64,000 bases of DNA, taken from contig NZ_SZVS01000002.1 in NCBI RefSeq assembly GCF_007670255.1, positions 124,001 to 188,000 of the forward strand, in the 5' to 3' direction. Positions within the stretch are counted from its first letter, which is position 1, and each line of letters opens with the position of its first letter. Origin of the DNA: Paenarthrobacter nicotinovorans (lineage in GTDB: Bacteria; Actinomycetota; Actinomycetes; Actinomycetales; Micrococcaceae). Positions 8,957-16,044 of the stretch are shown in pieces. The notes under the pieces are model-generated. The model was not told the origin of the DNA, made no database searches, and saw nothing but the letters and a program-made list of their open reading frames with translations. A program made the position numbers and the translations under genes.

Positions 8957-9823
8957 TTACTGGGTGCTGGTTCCCGTTGGAGCCGCGGGGCCGGGGCCGA
9001 CGAGCTGTGTCCTGAGCCGGACGGGGATGCCGTAGTTGGCGAACTCGGCGTCCATGCCCTCTTGAACAGTGGCGTACTTCCCGTCCCGGACGTCGAAAGC
9101 GAGGAATTCCCAGTTGTAGACGCTGCTCCACAACTGAGTGAAGTCGGTTAGGTACCGGCCGTTGTCCTGCAGTCTGGCGATGTTGTAGTAGACGTTGCCG
9201 CCGTCGAGGCCGATCGCTCTGATCCCGTCGTCGGAGATGGCGTATGCGAGCCAGCCTTCAGCACATCCCAGGACGGTGTAGTACTGCTGCTCGTTGGCCG
9301 GGATGGGTTTGATGGCCTGGACGGTGTCGTTCCGTCGGATGTCGATGTTGGCCGGTACGCATGCTCCTGCGGCGGGTCCGGCAGGCGCGGTGGTTGGCGG
9401 TGCCGTGGCCGGTGGCGGGGGTGGTGTGATGACCGTCGTCGGGGTTGGCTCAGCGGTCCACGCCGGGGTTTCCGTCGGGGTGGAAGTGGGTGTGGGGCTG
9501 GGTGTCGCTGAAGGGGTGACCGTCGGAGAGGGGGTCGGCGTGGGGGTGGCGGTGATGCTCGGGGTGTCGGTGGTGGCCGGTGCCGGGGCCGATTGCGGGA
9601 CAAGGTTGTCTGCTACAACGACTGCACCGACGACGGCGGCAGCGGCCAGGACGACGCCGGCTGTCGCCGCCCAGCCGGTCCGGCGGGAGGTGCGGCGGGC
9701 GAGGGGAACAACGTTGGGGTCATCGGAGAAGACATGCGACTGGCCCGGCAGGACACCGGGGATGGTGCCGGGTTCGGGCACGTTTGGTTTGGCATTTTTC
9801 ATGAGTTGTTCGATGCGGTCCAT
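8957..9823 (-). CDS. Single-pass membrane protein with extracytoplasmic two-Cys domain; candidate anti-sigma factor or sensor
   Basis: A 288-residue protein. About 50 cytoplasmic residues come first (MDRIEQLMKNAKP at the start), then one membrane helix at about 52-72. A Pro/Thr-rich linker (about 78-150) leads to a C-terminal domain at 155-280. That domain has Cys155 and Cys187, the run VLGCAEGWLAYAISDDG, and an ending GIPVRLRTQLVGPG. I do not recognise the domain, but two further copies occur in the lipoprotein at 10747-11934. The start is 2 bases after the sigma gene stop, so the two are translationally coupled. That placement is typical of anti-sigma factors, though no zinc HxxxCxxC motif is present. 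Confidence 0.7.
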   Translation of the reverse strand: MDRIEQLMKNAKPNVPEPGTIPGVLPGQSHVFSDDPNVVPLARRTSRRTGWAATAGVVLAAAAVVGAVVVADNLVPQSAPAPATTDTPSITATPTPTPSPTVTPSATPSPTPTSTPTETPAWTAEPTPTTVITPPPPPATAPPTTAPAGPAAGACVPANIDIRRNDTVQAIKPIPANEQQYYTVLGCAEGWLAYAISDDGIRAIGLDGGNVYYNIARLQDNGRYLTDFTQLWSSVYNWEFLAFDVRDGKYATVQEGMDAEFANYGIPVRLRTQLVGPGPAAPTGTSTQ

Positions 9824-9825
9824 GG

Positions 9826-10332
9826 TTAGACTTCCCGTTCTGTCATGAGGTGTTGTGGTGCGGCTTTCGCAAAGGCTTTACGGGCCCGGTGGAGCCTGAC
9901 CGCGGCAGCGGACGGCGTGCATCCAAGGCTTTCGGCCAGTTCTGCGGTGGTCAGGTCATCCCAGTAGGAAAGCATCAGGATTTCCCGGTCGCGGTCCTTG
10001 AGCTTGGACAGGATCTCCGCCACGCTCGCCTGCTGTTCATCGTCGTTGGTGGCAGCGGCCTGGACCCGGGCTTCTTCTGCCAGACGCTGCATGAGTTGCT
10101 CGCGACGGTTCCGGCCTTTGTACTCGTTGCCGAGCACATTCCTGGCAGTAGCGATCAGCCAGCCGAGACCGGGCGGCTCCGGCGGTTGCTTCTCCCACAC
10201 GATACGGAACACGTCGTTTGCCAATTCCTCGGCACGTTCGCGGTCGTTGATCCGGTACGCGATGTACTGGTAGATGCGGCTGAAGTGTTCAGCGTGAAGA
10301 GCAATCAGTTCCTGCTCTCTGGTAGCCAACAT
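9826..10332 (-). CDS. ECF-family RNA polymerase sigma factor
   Basis: A 168-residue sigma-70-family protein containing only regions 2 and 4. Region 2 is at about 10-75 (HAEHFSRIYQYIAYRI, then AEELANDVFRIVWEK). Region 4 is at about 105-160 (LKDRDREILMLSYWDDLTTAELAESLGCTPSAAAVRLHRARK). It should direct RNA polymerase to a small regulon in response to an envelope signal. It is followed immediately by a membrane protein that probably controls it. Start-site evidence is thin: AAGG abuts the ATG, and TTG is the second codon. A hairpin at 10459-10504 separates it from the small membrane protein gene upstream. Confidence 0.88.
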   Translation of the reverse strand: MLATREQELIALHAEHFSRIYQYIAYRINDRERAEELANDVFRIVWEKQPPEPPGLGWLIATARNVLGNEYKGRNRREQLMQRLAEEARVQAAATNDDEQQASVAEILSKLKDRDREILMLSYWDDLTTAELAESLGCTPSAAAVRLHRARKAFAKAAPQHLMTEREV

Positions 10333-10458
10333 CCTTGTTCTGATCCCCCGGGGCTAGTGCGATGTGATGAGTCAACCCTTTAGTGTCCCGGGAAGCGGCG
10401 TTTCTTACATAACCGGAGAAAAAGTTTCAGCTTTCTGTTCCGGTAACCCTGGGAACAC

Positions 10459-10504
10459 AGCGATACCCGGCAAGCTCCCCCAATGAGCGTGCCGGGTATT
10501 CGCT
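10459..10504 (-). terminator. Hairpin between the small membrane protein gene and the sigma factor gene
   Basis: AGCGATACCCGGCA pairs with TGCCGGGTATTCGCT (one bulge) around a 17-base loop. It lies immediately after the stop codon of the leftward gene 10506-10718. The T-run (CTTTT) is on the + side, so it may work as a bidirectional or rho-assisted terminator. Confidence 0.55.
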
Positions 10505-10505
10505 T

Positions 10506-10718
10506 TTAGGCCCGCTGCGCGGCCAAACCTCCTCCTCTACGTCGTTGCTTGCCTGGGCGACGGGCCAACCACGTGGTTCGGTAGGCGTGCACTGCCAGGA
10601 CGACGACAAAAAACGCGGCCACTAAAACAACGGCCGAAACGGCGACGACTATTACGCCGATGAGATGAACCAGCAGTACCCCGAAGATCACTACTGAGTG
10701 GGTGTCGATAAGTTCCAT
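10506..10718 (-). CDS. Small membrane protein, 70 residues
   Basis: This short frame begins MELIDTHSVV. It has one long or two short hydrophobic stretches (about residues 9-43, rich in V, I, L and A). It ends in a strongly basic tail (RTTWLARRPGKQRRRGG), predicting a cytoplasmic C-terminus. It starts 28 bases after the lipoprotein stop and is followed at once by a terminator hairpin, so it probably shares the lipoprotein transcript. No family was recognised. The weak ribosome site (AAGAAA) is a reason for caution. The frame extends upstream into the lipoprotein gene, but that part would be spurious. Confidence 0.45.
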   Translation of the reverse strand: MELIDTHSVVIFGVLLVHLIGVIVVAVSAVVLVAAFFVVVLAVHAYRTTWLARRPGKQRRRGGGLAAQRA

Positions 10719-10746
10719 GGTTGATTTCTTGTACTTGGTGTGGAGG

Positions 10747-11934
10747 TTACGGAGTGCCGGTCGCGGGGCCGGGACCAACAAGCTGTTCACGAAGCCGGAC
10801 GGGTATGCCGTAGGTGGCGAATTGATCGTCCATGGCCTCTTGAACGGTGGCGAAGATACCGTCCCGAACGTCAAAGGCGAGGAATTCCCAGTCGCGGACG
10901 GTGGACCACAGCTGTGCGAAGTCGGTCAGGAAACGGCCATTCCTTTGGAGTCGGGCCAGGCTGTAGTTGACGTTGCCGCCGTCCAGCCCGGCAGCTCTGA
11001 CGCCGTCATCTGAGATGGCGTATGCAAGCCAGCCCTCGGCGCATCCCAGGACGGTGTAGAACTGCTGCTGCTCGGCGGGGATGGGCTTGATAGCCCGGAC
11101 CAGGTCGTGGCGTTGGATATCGATGTTGGCCGGGGTGCATTCGCCTGCGGGGGTGCCGGGTGAAGGGGCGTCCGGTCCTGCGCCGACGAGCTGCTCCCTC
11201 AGCCGGACGGGGATGCCATTGGTTTCGAACTCGTGGTCCATGGCTTCCTGGGCGGTGGCGTAGCCGCGGATCTGAGCTTCAATGGCTTGGAATTCCCAGT
11301 TGCGGACGCTGGAATACACCTGCCCGTACTCATCCAGGTATCGTCCGTTGCTTTGGAGTGTGGCCATCCTGTACCAGGCGTTGCCGCCGTCGAGACCGAT
11401 CGCCCTGATCCCCTCGTCCGAGATGGCGTATGCGAGCCAGCCTTCGGCGCAGCCAAGGACGGTGTAGTACTGCTGCTCATTGGCCGGGATGGGTTGGATG
11501 GCCCGGATCGTGTCGTTCCGCTGGATGTCGATATTGTCCCGGGTGCACGCGCCCGCGGCTGGGCCGACGGGTGCGGTTACCGGTGGAGTGATCGCCGGTA
11601 GCGCGGCCGGCGAGGTGGCCGTTTGCGGGGCGGAAGAAGCTGGTGGCGTTACGGCAGCAGGATCGGGTGTCGCTCCTGGCGCGGGACCGGACTGTACCAA
11701 GGCTGGTGCAGCGATGGTCGAGGGGACATCGCCCGATAATGGCACCTCGAGCAGGACCGAATTCTCCAATCCATCGGTCGCGCTGGTTTCTGGTGACGGC
11801 AGGATTTCTGATACTGCACGAGCAGATGCGGTACCTGGTTGCCCGGCTGCAGGAACGCATGCACTGAGTGTCAGTACCAGCGCAAGAGATGCGAGAGTGA
11901 CGGACTTTGAAAAGCCGGATCGGTGGTAATTCAT
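10747..11934 (-). CDS. Lipoprotein with two copies of an unrecognised two-Cys domain
   Basis: A 395-residue protein starting at ATG 11934 behind GGAAGGA. A signal peptide with lipobox LSAC (Cys26) anchors it outside the cell, and a Pro/Ala/Thr-rich linker covers about 35-128. Domain 1 spans about 130-254 (Cys130, Cys162) and domain 2 about 266-389 (Cys266, Cys298). Both contain VLGCAEGWLAYAIS and end IPVRLREQLVG. They closely match the extracytoplasmic domain of the membrane protein at 8957. Cys spacing is 32 residues in every copy, suggesting a disulfide. With the nearby ECF sigma factor it may form a surface sensing or binding system; this is inference. Confidence 0.75.
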   Translation of the reverse strand: MNYHRSGFSKSVTLASLALVLTLSACVPAAGQPGTASARAVSEILPSPETSATDGLENSVLLEVPLSGDVPSTIAAPALVQSGPAPGATPDPAAVTPPASSAPQTATSPAALPAITPPVTAPVGPAAGACTRDNIDIQRNDTIRAIQPIPANEQQYYTVLGCAEGWLAYAISDEGIRAIGLDGGNAWYRMATLQSNGRYLDEYGQVYSSVRNWEFQAIEAQIRGYATAQEAMDHEFETNGIPVRLREQLVGAGPDAPSPGTPAGECTPANIDIQRHDLVRAIKPIPAEQQQFYTVLGCAEGWLAYAISDDGVRAAGLDGGNVNYSLARLQRNGRFLTDFAQLWSTVRDWEFLAFDVRDGIFATVQEAMDDQFATYGIPVRLREQLVGPGPATGTP

Positions 11935-12141
11935 TGGGCTGGGTCCTTCCCCCAAGGAGTGACTAAGCAGAATGGCCTGCTCGTACATGTTGTTTCCGGG
12001 GTGGGGCGAATAATTACACGCGGCACCAACATTTTTTGCCTGCGGAACGGTCGACGCCGGTAGGGTCCGACGGCGGTCGCGTCGCCATTCGCTTGTGCTT
12101 GCCCGAGGTTAGGCTGGGGCTTCACATGTTTGGGGGAATGA

Positions 12142-12564
12142 ATGAAACGTGGCTGGAAGATTGGCTGCGCAGGGGCCGTCCTGCTGGCTTTGTCCTCATG
12201 TGCCGGACCTGGCATCGAAGAATTGGGACGAAGCGCAATCCGGGACCGCGCTGAGGAAGGCATGGACTGGTTCACCGGCTTCACCTCAGCCGGTGATGCT
12301 TCCGATCGGGACGCGGTGCGATCAAGGTTGCAGGGAACCAACATCGCATACACGTACGGCTGGGACCCCGACGGAAATTTCTATGCTGACCGGTACTACC
12401 GCGAACACCTGACGACCAGTGGGGGATTGTGGGCTGAGCAGCGAACAGTCAGTGCCTGTGTGCGGTACACGGAAAAACCCGGAGGGCCGGTCATGGAATC
12501 GGTAGCCTGTCCGGACGAGCCACCGTTTACAGAGCGGGTCGACGAGCAGGTCACCGTTCCTTGA
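12142..12564 (+). CDS. Small lipoprotein of unknown function
   Basis: A 140-residue product starting at ATG behind GGGGGA. The N-terminus MKRGWKIGCAGAVLLALSSC is a lipoprotein signal with lipobox LSSC (Cys20). The mature part is hydrophilic, rich in acidic and aromatic residues (AYTYGWDPDGNFYADRYY), with two further cysteines at SACVRY and VACPDE that could form a disulfide. No domain was recognised. It is divergent from the sigma-associated lipoprotein gene, 207 bases away, and the shared upstream region contains a GACGGCGGTCGCGTC segment also found near 8045. Confidence 0.7.
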   Translation: MKRGWKIGCAGAVLLALSSCAGPGIEELGRSAIRDRAEEGMDWFTGFTSAGDASDRDAVRSRLQGTNIAYTYGWDPDGNFYADRYYREHLTTSGGLWAEQRTVSACVRYTEKPGGPVMESVACPDEPPFTERVDEQVTVP

Positions 12565-12660
12565 GATGGGATCTTTTCGGGCGGCGCAGCAAGAGTGGTC
12601 TTGAACCGCGGGCAATGACTTAGTTGGAAACCCTGCCAATCCTGGAATGTCCGACGATAA

Positions 12661-13248
12661 CTAATGCCCGTCGGCGAGCTCTTTCAGCCGGAGATTCTGC
12701 TCTTCCCACTGATCGGGGGTGAGGTCTGGAATATTCGGCGCGGACGGTCGTAGGCCGACGAAACCGTCCAGTTGCTCGCGCACGATGTCCAAATGTCCGG
12801 CATGACGGTGAGACTCGGCGATCATGTGCACCAAAAGGCGTTCCACCGTAGTGTGCCGATGTTTTATCCACCACTCCACTACGGCCGGTGAATTTAGCTC
12901 AACTTCGTCGAGCACTGCATCGACCGCGACGATTGTCTGGCGATAGATTCTTACCGCATCTTCGAGCGTCATACCCGGCGGCGGGAGGAAGTCTGCCTGA
13001 GCGTCCTCGGCTTCGATAACGTGCCGTATAACTGCGTTCTCAATTTCCCGTCCAAGACATGAAATAAAGTACTGGGATTCGGTGACAGCCAGGTGGAGCA
13101 GTAGGCCCATGACATGGGTGCCTGTCGGAGTCAGGGGAGTACGCGCCTGGGCATCACTCAAACCCTCGCATTTCCACAAGATTGCTTCCCGGGCATCATT
13201 CAGATACTCACGAAGCTGCGCCCCTCGGTCATCTTCAGCAATCGGCAT
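12661..13248 (-). CDS. DinB-family protein (DUF664, putative thiol-dependent enzyme)
   Basis: A 195-residue protein from ATG 13248 (MPIAEDDRGAQLREYL). The DinB four-helix pattern is visible. The first metal-ligand helix reads MGLLLHLAVTESQYF, and the third carries HMIAESHRHAGHLDIVREQLDG, which gives the usual three-histidine site. Actinobacterial DUF664 proteins are related to mycothiol-dependent transferases, and the substrate is not apparent. The longer frame from 13281 has no ribosome site. The 90 bases before the gene at 12142 show nothing notable. Confidence 0.8.
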   Translation of the reverse strand: MPIAEDDRGAQLREYLNDAREAILWKCEGLSDAQARTPLTPTGTHVMGLLLHLAVTESQYFISCLGREIENAVIRHVIEAEDAQADFLPPPGMTLEDAVRIYRQTIVAVDAVLDEVELNSPAVVEWWIKHRHTTVERLLVHMIAESHRHAGHLDIVREQLDGFVGLRPSAPNIPDLTPDQWEEQNLRLKELADGH

Positions 13249-13338
13249 GGACTGAACGCTACACGGTACTTCGCCTCGCATCCCTGACGGCTTGGCTGCC
13301 CATACCGCGCGCTAGGCAAGGATCACAGGCTATTGCGG

Positions 13339-14271
13339 TCAGTTGGGTTCGGTGGCGGTTGATTCGTACAGGGCTTTCAGGAACAGATACCCGAGGTAGA
13401 TCCAATCGTCGGCTGATGCTTTGTCGTCGGCAATGCGATTCAGACACTCCGGAATCGGCACGTCCTCATATGTTGGCAATAAGTGAGGAACGGAGTGGTT
13501 CTCCCAGGCTGCGATGATGCCGTGGCGTTTCCCCGACTCTTCCATGCCAGCCCAGATGTCTTGCGCGGCCTCTGGACCCCGCACGTTCACGAAATCCGCC
13601 GCTCTCCGCCAAGACTTCCAGGCATCGTTCAAAGCCGCTTCAAGGGCTGTCCTTTCGTTGGGCACTCGTTCTACGCCGTAAGCAAGGACACCCAGCGCCA
13701 AGCCTTCAGCTATCCGCCTGGTCTGTTGACGCTTTGCCATTGATCCCACACCAGCGACATGCCTGCCCGCCAGCCCTGTCTCGGTGCGCGCCGCGGTCGG
13801 CTCAAGCTGCGGGTTTAGCGACATCGTCCAACTGGCCGGGGGAGGAAACAGCGGCTTCTTCCACGACGTATCAGGTTCCGGAGCCTCGGTCGTGGAAATC
13901 TCGTTCCCGGGCCAGGCTCGACTGCCACCCAGCTTGCGTTGAATGGCCCTGAGAATCCTTATTGTTTCGTCGTCTTGATAGCCGGTGACGATAGACCAGT
14001 CCAGCCCAGCGCCTACAGTGTTGCTCGCGAAAACAATCTCGGTGGCTAGCAGAGCACGGCACCAGTCAACCTTGGTCAAGGATCTTCCGGCCTGGATGAA
14101 CGCGGCAATTCGCTCGCCTTCGGCAAACAAATCATCAACGTCGCGAAAGCCCATAGCCAAGGCCATTGCTTCCGTGGGGGCCGCCGGCCCCGCCCATTCC
14201 GTGAGTCCTCGACGCAGGACCTCCCGCTCATCCTCATCGAGGTCGAACTGAACCCGGTCATGCGCATTCAC
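13339..14271 (-). CDS. Hypothetical protein, possibly two genes fused in frame
   Basis: A 310-codon frame that I do not recognise. Residues 1-about 120 (MNAHDRVQFDLDEDERE to IQRKLGG) look like one compact acidic protein. Residues about 178-310, from an internal Met (MAKRQQTRRIAEGLALGV, near 13740), look like a second protein with a conserved-looking end (ADDWIYLGYLFLKALYES). The stretch between is low in structure and rich in Pro, Thr and Ser. Either this is a real two-domain protein, or a lost stop codon joins two frames. Only a weak ribosome site precedes the internal Met. Neighbours give no functional clue. Confidence 0.5.
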   Translation of the reverse strand: MNAHDRVQFDLDEDEREVLRRGLTEWAGPAAPTEAMALAMGFRDVDDLFAEGERIAAFIQAGRSLTKVDWCRALLATEIVFASNTVGAGLDWSIVTGYQDDETIRILRAIQRKLGGSRAWPGNEISTTEAPEPDTSWKKPLFPPPASWTMSLNPQLEPTAARTETGLAGRHVAGVGSMAKRQQTRRIAEGLALGVLAYGVERVPNERTALEAALNDAWKSWRRAADFVNVRGPEAAQDIWAGMEESGKRHGIIAAWENHSVPHLLPTYEDVPIPECLNRIADDKASADDWIYLGYLFLKALYESTATEPN

Positions 14272-14491
14272 AGCTCATCCTCCAACAAGTCGACATACAA
14301 GAACCACAGTAAAGGCCTAATGCCCGAGGCGTTAGGCGGCGACTCGGACCCGGCGACAGCCCAGGGGAGGCACGCAATAGACGATCCCAAACCGGACCTT
14401 CAACGGCCCAATAGCGATCAAGCAGCGCACCATCAAAAGGACTCACGGTGCGACTCACAGTCCTAAAAAGATTGACGGCAATTTCCTAAGG

Positions 14492-14509
14492 TTGTACTGT
14501 TTAGTACAA
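14492..14509 (+). promoter_or_regulatory. Operator 1 (imperfect palindrome) of the NTF2-TetR operon
   Basis: TTGTACTGTTTAGTACAA has 7-bp arms TTGTACT/AGTACAA around a 4-base spacer. It lies 45 bases before the start of the NTF2-like gene and shares the TTGTAC core with the adjacent operator 2, as expected for a TetR-type repressor site. Confidence 0.65.
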
Positions 14510-14531
14510 GTTGTACCAATTGGTACAACTT
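14508..14531 (+). promoter_or_regulatory. Operator 2 (perfect 24-bp palindrome) of the NTF2-TetR operon
   Basis: A perfect 24-base palindrome with arms AAGTTGTACCAA/TTGGTACAACTT and no spacer. It ends 22 bases before the ATG at 14554 and overlaps operator 1 by 2 bases. The TetR gene is second in the operon, so autoregulation is the natural reading. Confidence 0.75.
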
Positions 14532-14553
14532 GCATCTTCCGAAGGAGTCCGTC

Positions 14554-15021
14554 ATGTCCCGCCCCCCTTTCCCTCCGTACACCGAAGAGACCGCTATTCA
14601 GAAGGTCCGTGCAGCCGAGGACGGCTGGAACACCCGGGACCCTGAGCGCATTTCCCTCGCGTACAGCGAGGACAGCTGGTGGCGTAATCGCTCGACGTTT
14701 GTGCAGGGCCGGGCGGCTATCGTCGAGTTCCTTGCCGACAAGTGGGAGCGCGAGCTCGACTATCGGCTGATCAAGGAGCTGTGGGCCTACACAGATGACG
14801 TCATCGCCGTCCGCTTCGCGTACGAGTACCATGACTCCACAGGCCAGTGGTTCCGGGCTTACGGCAACGAGAACTGGCTCTTCGATAAGGATGGACTCAT
14901 GACGCACCGGCACGCGAGCATCAACGACCTGGCCATAGACGAGGCCGAGCGTAAGTTCTTCTGGGACACCTCCGGACCCCGTCCCGCAGATCACCCTGGC
15001 CTGAGCGAACTCGGACTGTAA
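14554..15021 (+). CDS. NTF2-like/SnoaL-fold protein (DUF1348 family)
   Basis: A 155-residue protein from ATG 14554, behind GAAGGAG. The sequence ([25 protein letters not shown], then [22 protein letters not shown]) matches DUF1348 members, which adopt a cone-shaped NTF2/SnoaL fold. Members of this fold bind small molecules or act as hydratases and isomerases; the ligand here is unknown. Its stop overlaps the TetR start by one base (TAATG). A double palindrome lies just upstream. The whole unit therefore looks like a self-repressed two-gene detoxification or response module. Confidence 0.85.
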   Translation: MSRPPFPPYTEETAIQKVRAAEDGWNTRDPERISLAYSEDSWWRNRSTFVQGRAAIVEFLADKWERELDYRLIKELWAYTDDVIAVRFAYEYHDSTGQWFRAYGNENWLFDKDGLMTHRHASINDLAIDEAERKFFWDTSGPRPADHPGLSELGL

Positions 15022-15587
15022 TGCCACGTACCCTTCTCGAACGCTCGGACGCCGTCCGCGCCCTCGCCGGTGTTTTTCGCCGGCGAGGGTTTGAGAGCAG
15101 TTCCTTGTCTGTAATCCAGCAGGAGGCCGGCATCGGTCGGGGCAGCCTGTACCACTTCTTCCCGGATGGGAAAACAGACATGGCCAGAGCGGTTCTTGAC
15201 CAGGTGAGTGATTGGTTCGAGGAAGAGGTTTTCGGACCGCTTCGCTCGTCAACTGACGCCGCTGAAGCCGTCTCCGCGATGACGGAAGCGGTCTCTGACT
15301 ACTTCGTTACCCGGGAAAACGTGTGCCTGTTCGCCGCGATGACACTCGGCGAGGAGAAAGAGACGTTCGCCGGCGAAGTCAAGAGATACTTCGCGGATTG
15401 GGTCGACGCGTTGACCGCACTGCTTCAACGCGGCGGACTCAGCCCCGGGGATGCTCATGGGAACGCAGTGGACGCCGTTGCGGTGATCCAGGGTGGGCTC
15501 ATCCTTACCCGGGCCTACAGCGACGAAACTACGTTCCTGGGGATCATGGGGCGCGTCGAACGTCGCCTCCTCGCGCAGCTCAACTGA
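15021..15587 (+). CDS. TetR-family transcriptional repressor
   Basis: A 188-residue regulator. The N-terminal helix-turn-helix is evident at about residues 8-55 (AGVFRRRGFESSSLSVIQQEAGIGRGSLYHFFPDGK). The C-terminal part (about 80-185) is the variable ligand-binding dimer domain. The start codon overlaps the upstream stop codon, so it is translated from the same transcript as the NTF2-like protein. The palindromes at 14492-14531 are its likely operators. A GC-rich hairpin with 10-bp arms (15061-15089) falls inside the first codons. Confidence 0.9.
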   Translation: MPRTLLERSDAVRALAGVFRRRGFESSSLSVIQQEAGIGRGSLYHFFPDGKTDMARAVLDQVSDWFEEEVFGPLRSSTDAAEAVSAMTEAVSDYFVTRENVCLFAAMTLGEEKETFAGEVKRYFADWVDALTALLQRGGLSPGDAHGNAVDAVAVIQGGLILTRAYSDETTFLGIMGRVERRLLAQLN

Positions 15588-15671
15588 CCCCCGGACGTTA
15601 GCCAGAGCGGAAGCGTGGGTGTGGCTGAAATAGATGCCGTATGCGCCATCGTCCGAGAACTCAATCCAGGA

Positions 15672-15923
15672 CTAAATGTTGAACGGCCTCATGACCACCA
15701 TGATCACGATCGCGAGCACGATATCGAGCACCGCCAACACGATCCCAGGGGTGGCTTTGACGCCCTGCACCTCGGCCTTGCGGGCAAAGATAAAGGCCGC
15801 GATGCCCAAAGGAATTCCCAGGATGAACATGCCAATGACGCCCAGGACGATCGATGTCTTCTTGTATGACAGACCGAGTCTTCTTTGAATCTCAATCTCA
15901 GTGGCGTCGGCAGTGGTCGTCAT
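15672..15923 (-). CDS. Small two-helix membrane protein
   Basis: An 83-residue protein starting at ATG behind GGGGGAAA. A short N-terminal cytoplasmic part containing EIEIQRRLGLSYKKTS is followed by two hydrophobic segments at about 25-45 and 55-78, separated by ARKAEVQGVKAT. The pattern resembles DUF4190-like small membrane proteins, but assignment to a family is tentative. It converges with the TetR gene and is divergent from selO, from which it is separated by 121 bases. Confidence 0.7.
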   Translation of the reverse strand: MTTTADATEIEIQRRLGLSYKKTSIVLGVIGMFILGIPLGIAAFIFARKAEVQGVKATPGIVLAVLDIVLAIVIMVVMRPFNI

Positions 15924-16044
15924 GGTTTCCCCCTATTTTGTTGGCATTCGAGTTGAAGGATAACCCGTTGACGCCCCAAGTCACGCAACCGCCAGCCCTA
16001 AGCATCCTTACCACCCATGCCGGAAACCGCCCTATCCTTAATTG

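Noticed and set aside
14315..14337. GCCTAA...GTTAGGC dyad resembling an integron attC core
   Set aside because: Only one short dyad with an 11-base loop; there is no integrase, no second core pair and no cassette array with shared orientation.
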